From Paenibacillus albidus (GTDB lineage: Bacteria; Bacillota; Bacilli; Paenibacillales; Paenibacillaceae): a stretch of 64,000 nt of DNA. Location of the stretch: NCBI RefSeq assembly GCF_014644435.1, contig NZ_BMKR01000036.1, forward strand, positions 1-64,000, written 5' to 3'. Within the stretch, counting starts at the first letter, position 1. Each line of letters begins with the position of its first letter. The notes under the pieces are model-generated. The model was not told the DNA's origin and did not search any database. It saw only the letters and a program-made list of their open reading frames with translations. This document shows, piece after piece, positions 60,751 through 64,000 of the stretch. Position numbers and translations under genes: made by a program.

Positions 60751-60903
60751 TTAGAACAAACAGGCTTTGGTGATAATCACCAGCAGGATGAACAATACCA
60801 GAATCGCACTTGTTGAAGTATAAGGGCTTACTACCGGACATACCGGAGGGCCTTGATTCACTCCACCAACATTTCCACAACCGCAACCATACTCTGCACC
60901 CAT
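60751..60903 (-). CDS. YjcZ-family small membrane protein
   Basis: A 50-residue protein not previously long enough for most gene finders. A Gly/Cys-rich start (MGAEYGCGCGNVGG) is followed by a linker and one membrane helix (STSAILVLFILLVIITKACL). The helix and the Gly-rich start match the YjcZ/YhfC-type small sporulation membrane proteins. GAGGAGGAA precedes the ATG. Confidence 0.7.
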   Translation of the reverse strand: MGAEYGCGCGNVGGVNQGPPVCPVVSPYTSTSAILVLFILLVIITKACLF

Positions 60904-61056
60904 GTTAATTCCTCCTCAGTAATTGTGAATACAGCACAGAATATGTAGGAGTCTACTCCACTGTTTGGGCAATTTGGCAAACAAATGCCAAACACCCACA
61001 AGGGGTGTCTCATCTTTGAGCCGGGGCTGGTCGATATACATTAGGGGAGGTGTAAC

Positions 61057-61233
61057 ATGGATATTGCTGCCTTATCAACTTCGCTCAGCCAGATTTCCCT
61101 GGCCCAGTCCGTAGGATTAAGCGTGCTGAATATTGCCAAGAATCAAGCGGAGATTCAAGGTCAGAACATGGCCAAAATGCTGGAGACCGCCATTGATCCG
61201 AATCTTGGAAAAACACTTGATATTCGCGTCTGA
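61057..61233 (+). CDS. YjfB-family protein
   Basis: A 58-residue protein, MDIAALSTSLSQISLAQSVG then GLSVLNIAKNQAEIQGQNMA and a short end with LDIRV. This matches the YjfB family (PF14070-like), small proteins called putative motility proteins in Bacillus, function unknown. A GGGGAGG ribosome site precedes the ATG. No flagellar gene is nearby. Confidence 0.8.
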   Translation: MDIAALSTSLSQISLAQSVGLSVLNIAKNQAEIQGQNMAKMLETAIDPNLGKTLDIRV

Positions 61234-61255
61234 TTCCTTTATGCTAAAAGCATAA

Positions 61256-61267
61256 GAACGCACGTTC
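61256..61267. promoter_or_regulatory. LexA-like box before the ImmA-type gene
   Basis: GAACGCACGTTC fits the inner part of the SOS box (GAAC-N4-GTTC); the outer C and G are absent. It lies 143 bases before the protease start, with two hairpins between, so its effect on that gene is uncertain. Confidence 0.4.
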
Positions 61268-61343
61268 TATCCGAAGGTTGCACACAGAGTACCCGGGAGA
61301 AGCACAGCACATGCTGCTTCTCTCTGCTTCCCGTATTGCTACA

Positions 61344-61365
61344 TAGCCCTTAGGGCTTTTCTTTT
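61344..61365 (+). terminator. short terminator-like hairpin after YjfB
   Basis: AGCCCT and AGGGCT pair and are followed by TTTCTTTT. A larger hairpin (GGAGAAGCA with TGCTTCTCT) lies just upstream, around 61300. Confidence 0.5.
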
Positions 61366-61409
61366 GGCCTTTGAACCGAACATATGATCCTATTTATGAG
61401 GTGATTAAC

Positions 61410-61982
61410 ATGAAATCCTATTATCAAATGACAGTGCTGGAGAAATGGACGGAAGATTTATACAAGCGGTTAAGCATCAGTCATCCTTCACAAATCTCCA
61501 TCGAGCATATCTCGGAACGGCTCAACATTTGGGTACATTATCTGGATGTCCGCAGCAAAGGGATCGAAGCCACCGCCGGCATGTACAGCATGTTCATCGA
61601 TAACCGCCTGCCTGCCAGTCTTCAGCGTCTGGAGTTTCTGCATGAGCTCTGTCATTTACTGCGCCATGCCGGAAGCCATTCTTTAATGCCGGAGCGGTTC
61701 ACACAGGAGCAGGAGGATGAGTCGGACCGGTTTATTTTGTATGCCGCAATGCCCTATTCCATGGTCTCCCGCATGAAGCTGCCTGAATTGCGCGAAAACG
61801 CCATCCCTTACCTTGCAGAGGCCTTTCAGGTTCCAACAGAACTGGCTATGCAGCGGATCGACCAAATCCAGCGGCGGGTATTCCAGGGCCAGTTGCTGGC
61901 GGTCATGGGCAGACAGGAGAGTCAACAGCCGCAGAGCTCCCGCCCAGTCCACTTTTCCCGTTTAATCAGCAAATTGAATTAA
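61410..61982 (+). CDS. ImmA/IrrE-type metallopeptidase
   Basis: A 190-residue protein from ATG 61410 (MKSYYQMTVLEKW) with GAGGTGATT before it. The zinc motif is FLHELCHLLRHAG (His78, Glu79, His82), and the third ligand is probably the acidic pair in EQEDESDRFIL. In phages and mobile elements such proteases cleave ImmR-type repressors; IrrE acts on DdrO in Deinococcus. No repressor gene of that kind is next to it. The LexA-like box upstream and the SOS-linked neighbours make a stress role likely. Confidence 0.88.
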   Translation: MKSYYQMTVLEKWTEDLYKRLSISHPSQISIEHISERLNIWVHYLDVRSKGIEATAGMYSMFIDNRLPASLQRLEFLHELCHLLRHAGSHSLMPERFTQEQEDESDRFILYAAMPYSMVSRMKLPELRENAIPYLAEAFQVPTELAMQRIDQIQRRVFQGQLLAVMGRQESQQPQSSRPVHFSRLISKLN

Positions 61983-62005
61983 TTGCCCTGCCACACGCAC
62001 AGCAA

Positions 62006-62031
62006 ATGACCCCGCCGGCGGCCGGCAGGGT
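62006..62031. repeat. GC-rich hairpin after the ImmA-type gene
   Basis: GACCC and GGGTC with an inner GCCGGC/GCCGGC palindrome. No T tail; it separates two convergent genes. Confidence 0.5.
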
Positions 62032-62045
62032 CCATAAGCTTGTCT

Positions 62046-62336
62046 TCAATTGTCCAGTAACCCACCAATAAGTATAACGAACATCAGTACAGCACCCAGG
62101 GCTATACTTAATAATAAGCTTAACAACAAATATAAAGTGCTTGTTGTATCTCTTTTTTCCTTGAACCCCATGACACTTAGACCAAAACTGACTGTAGTTG
62201 AGAATAAGAGCAAATAATACGCGTCTAAGCTTGTAATATAACTGCGAAGCCAACTTTGGGGCATTAAGATAATAAATACCAGTACATTCATAACGGATAG
62301 AATCAATGGGTATCTGCTATATGATAATTTTCTCAT
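62046..62336 (-). CDS. small membrane protein, three helices
   Basis: A 96-residue protein from ATG 62336 (MRKLSYSRYPLIL) behind GAGAGGTG. Three hydrophobic segments (about 8-26, 37-58 and 66-92). No family recognised. It follows another small membrane protein by 27 bases, on the same strand, and the two probably form one unit. Confidence 0.6.
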   Translation of the reverse strand: MRKLSYSRYPLILSVMNVLVFIILMPQSWLRSYITSLDAYYLLLFSTTVSFGLSVMGFKEKRDTTSTLYLLLSLLLSIALGAVLMFVILIGGLLDN

Positions 62337-62363
62337 AGGCACCTCTCGTGCACACTTAATCTC

Positions 62364-62600
62364 CTATAGCAACAAGAATGTAGCTACCGCAAATACACAA
62401 GATAATACTATTGAAATCACGGATAGAATCCGTTCGCTCTTCCACGCTCGAATGGCATTTGACACATATAATATCAGAAGACCACCCATCATAAGCGCTA
62501 AATTTATTCCCGTTATGAATATAACAACGAACCCTATCATCACAGCACACCAGATGAGCATAAACCACAATGGATAATTTTTGAATATAGTCTTAAGCAT
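62364..62600 (-). CDS. small membrane protein, two or three helices
   Basis: A 78-residue hydrophobic protein (MLKTIFKNYPLWFMLIWCAV) with helices at about 10-28, 33-46 and 57-76. No family recognised. First gene of a two-gene membrane unit; such pairs are often toxin- or stress-related, but nothing here proves that. Confidence 0.55.
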   Translation of the reverse strand: MLKTIFKNYPLWFMLIWCAVMIGFVVIFITGINLALMMGGLLILYVSNAIRAWKSERILSVISIVLSCVFAVATFLLL

Positions 62601-62766
62601 AATCTCCTGCCTCTATTCCACTTCAAATATATTGCTTATCTATATTCTCACATTCCCACCGCACAAGCAACGGGGATTCATAGGTGCTGCCAAATGATTT
62701 CCAACCTGCGGACGAAACCCTTCAATGGATCGCATAATATATCTCAAAAAGATTGAAGGTGTTTCT

Positions 62767-63198
62767 ATGACTCGTTTACTTGATGCCAGGACTTCCCAGA
62801 ACGCCAGCACAGCCGGCAGTATGAATGGGGTTGGCTTAACCGCTAACCAGAATGTATTAATTGGCCAAATCGGCTTAGCCACCGCCGGGTCTGTGGGAGC
62901 GATTAGAGTTCAGCTAAGCGGCGTTGCAACTTTTTTCGTATTTTCAGGCGGATTTATCACGCTTACCCTATTTGCTGTGAGAGGAACCGAAGCCACCGAT
63001 CCCATAGTGTCCTCCAATCGTATTCAATTAAATCCCGGAGCAACCACCCCTACCAACACATTCACTCTCTATCTGGTTGGATCTGACTACAATCCGGAAT
63101 CCACAGGTGAATTAATCTACTCTTTGTTTGTACACAGCACGATAAACGTTAACAGAATTGGTCCGGAAAGCTTTAACGGTACGGCCTACTCAGATTAG
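62767..63198 (+). CDS. ExsF-like exosporium protein
   Basis: A 143-residue beta-rich protein from ATG 62767 (MTRLLDARTSQNASTAGSMN) with GAAGGTG before it. The body, QIGLATAGSVGAIRVQLSGV, FITLTLFAVRGTEATDPIVS and SLFVHSTINVNRIGPESFNG, resembles the jelly-roll C-terminal domain shared by ExsF/BclA-type exosporium proteins. There is no collagen-like region. It would form trimers on the spore surface. Function by family similarity only. Confidence 0.6.
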   Translation: MTRLLDARTSQNASTAGSMNGVGLTANQNVLIGQIGLATAGSVGAIRVQLSGVATFFVFSGGFITLTLFAVRGTEATDPIVSSNRIQLNPGATTPTNTFTLYLVGSDYNPESTGELIYSLFVHSTINVNRIGPESFNGTAYSD

Positions 63199-63879
63199 CG
63201 GGGGATAAGCCCCGGTACAGCCACTGGGTCCTGAAGCATTTGCAACTCCAGGAGAATATCCTGGGGTTTTGTTATGCCGACTCTTAATAAAACTTTTTTG
63301 AATACAGCGAGGTTTCAGCGGACAGCCTTCACGGCCTAAGCTCCGGTAATGGCGTTTGTGAATTTCATAACCACTTTCTGTCGTTTCCTTGCTTTCTCTA
63401 CGGAAAACCAGCGTTTGTCCCGCGAGACAGGTCCTGGTGTCTTCGCCGGAGTTGTACGTCCAGTTCTCGATCTTGCTGACATCCTTTCTAAATGCCTTAC
63501 TCTTCTCCGCATGGTAGCTTCCGTACTTCACCACCGCCTGAATTTCTTCGTGTTCCAAGTAGGCGTAATTTTCTTCACTGCCGTACCAGGCATCTGTAAT
63601 GACGGTTCCCGGGGAGCGGGCCAGCATCTGTTTGGCTTTCTCCAAATGGGGCCTCAGGCAACGGGTATCCGTCGGCCTTGGGTGTACGCTGTAGGCCAAA
63701 ATGATTATGGTGCGGAAGTCCGGGCGCTGGCGTCCGGCCAACCATATGAAAGGAATATTTCCCCTCACGGCTTTGGCGATTTGCCGTGAGCAGTAGATGC
63801 GCTGAGTGTAGGCGTAACTAATGACTTTGGTGAATGTACAAAAAAACCCTCCTTTGAAATGGATGCTCGACACTTCCAT
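63190..63879 (-). pseudogene. IS1182-family transposase, internal deletion derivative
   Basis: The frame of 229 residues joins two parts of an IS1182-type transposase: the early part ISYAYTQRIYCSRQIAKAV and GRQRPDFRTI, and the late part VITDAWYGSEENYAYLEHEE, GSYHAEKSKAFRKDV and RHYRSLGREGCPLKPRC. The central catalytic region is missing (jump near residue 60), and the C-terminus runs into non-transposase sequence. A full protein would be about 450 residues or more. It cannot be active. The insertion ends were not located. The stretch 63880-64000 beyond it holds no gene. Confidence 0.7.
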
Positions 63880-64000
63880 TTTACCAAAGAAGGGTTTCTT
63901 TTTTTGTGATCCTAAAGAAGAAGGGGTCGTTCTTACACTTCAACAGCGGAGCGGACGGAATGACCCGCGGAAAAGCGGCAGCGGTCGCCTTTGTGTCCGG

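Noticed and set aside
1..64000. CRISPR arrays
   Set aside because: No series of regularly spaced direct repeats was seen anywhere in the window.
1..64000. Complete prophage
   Set aside because: Only isolated phage-like genes (CwlK-type peptidase, ImmA-type protease, integrase remnants) occur; there are no structural or packaging genes.

Overview
The window looks like chromosomal DNA of a spore-forming Bacillota, most likely Paenibacillus or a close relative. This rests on gene content: YesM/YesN-type two-component regulation of sugar uptake, many secreted glycoside hydrolases, CcpA-type cre sites, LexA boxes of the CGAAC-N4-GTTYG kind, and sporulation or exosporium-type small proteins (YjcZ, NucB, an ExsF-like protein) with YolD and YjfB. 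Several genes use TTG or GTG starts behind strong Shine-Dalgarno sites. No database search was run; family calls are from reading the proteins.

Layout. 1-5.7 kb: a cellobiose-type PTS operon (IIB, IIC, IIA, a GH1 6-phospho-beta-glucosidase-like protein, a cut-down YczE-like membrane protein) divergent from a LicR-type PRD regulator. 5.7-7.1 kb: a TetR gene and a paired SMR efflux operon sharing one operator motif. 7.2-11.5 kb: gene debris, a secreted GH43 arabinanase with an inserted ricin-type domain, and an MFS transporter. 12.1-17.1 kb: a complete MurNAc recycling operon (murQ, murP, mupG, RpiR-type regulator, EIIA-Glc-like). 17.2-22.2 kb: a response regulator / histidine kinase / ABC ATPase / FtsX permease module. 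22.2-22.9 kb: a dead histidine kinase. 22.9-30.7 kb: an oligopeptide ABC operon flanked by HAD, RpiR and metallophosphoesterase genes.

30.9-53.9 kb appears to be an old genomic island. A degraded copy of the 3' end of tRNA-Leu lies at 30930-30957 in the same orientation as the intact tRNA-Leu(UAA) at 53821-53906, and a broken tyrosine integrase sits next to the intact tRNA. The left part is full of decaying genes (lipoprotein, YefM-like antitoxin and toxin remnant, SLH/integrase fusion). The core is a polysaccharide-utilisation locus: sugar ABC transporter, a 1438-residue multidomain beta-helix protein, YesMN two-component system, FAD-dependent oxidoreductase, LacI and two AraC regulators, a sugar isomerase-like protein and a GH88 unsaturated uronyl hydrolase. 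The two operons next to YesMN share a 13-bp identical element just upstream of weak -35 boxes, a good candidate for the YesN-type operator.

54-64 kb: a mix of cell-wall, sporulation and SOS-linked small genes (WGxxGxxG protein, CwlK-like peptidase, YolD, NucB, YjcZ, YjfB, ImmA/IrrE-type protease, ExsF-like protein), a GH26-PA14 protein without a visible signal peptide, a small LexA-box-controlled operon of a WYL-like and a winged-helix protein that resembles a split regulator, and a deletion derivative of an IS1182-type insertion sequence at the right edge.
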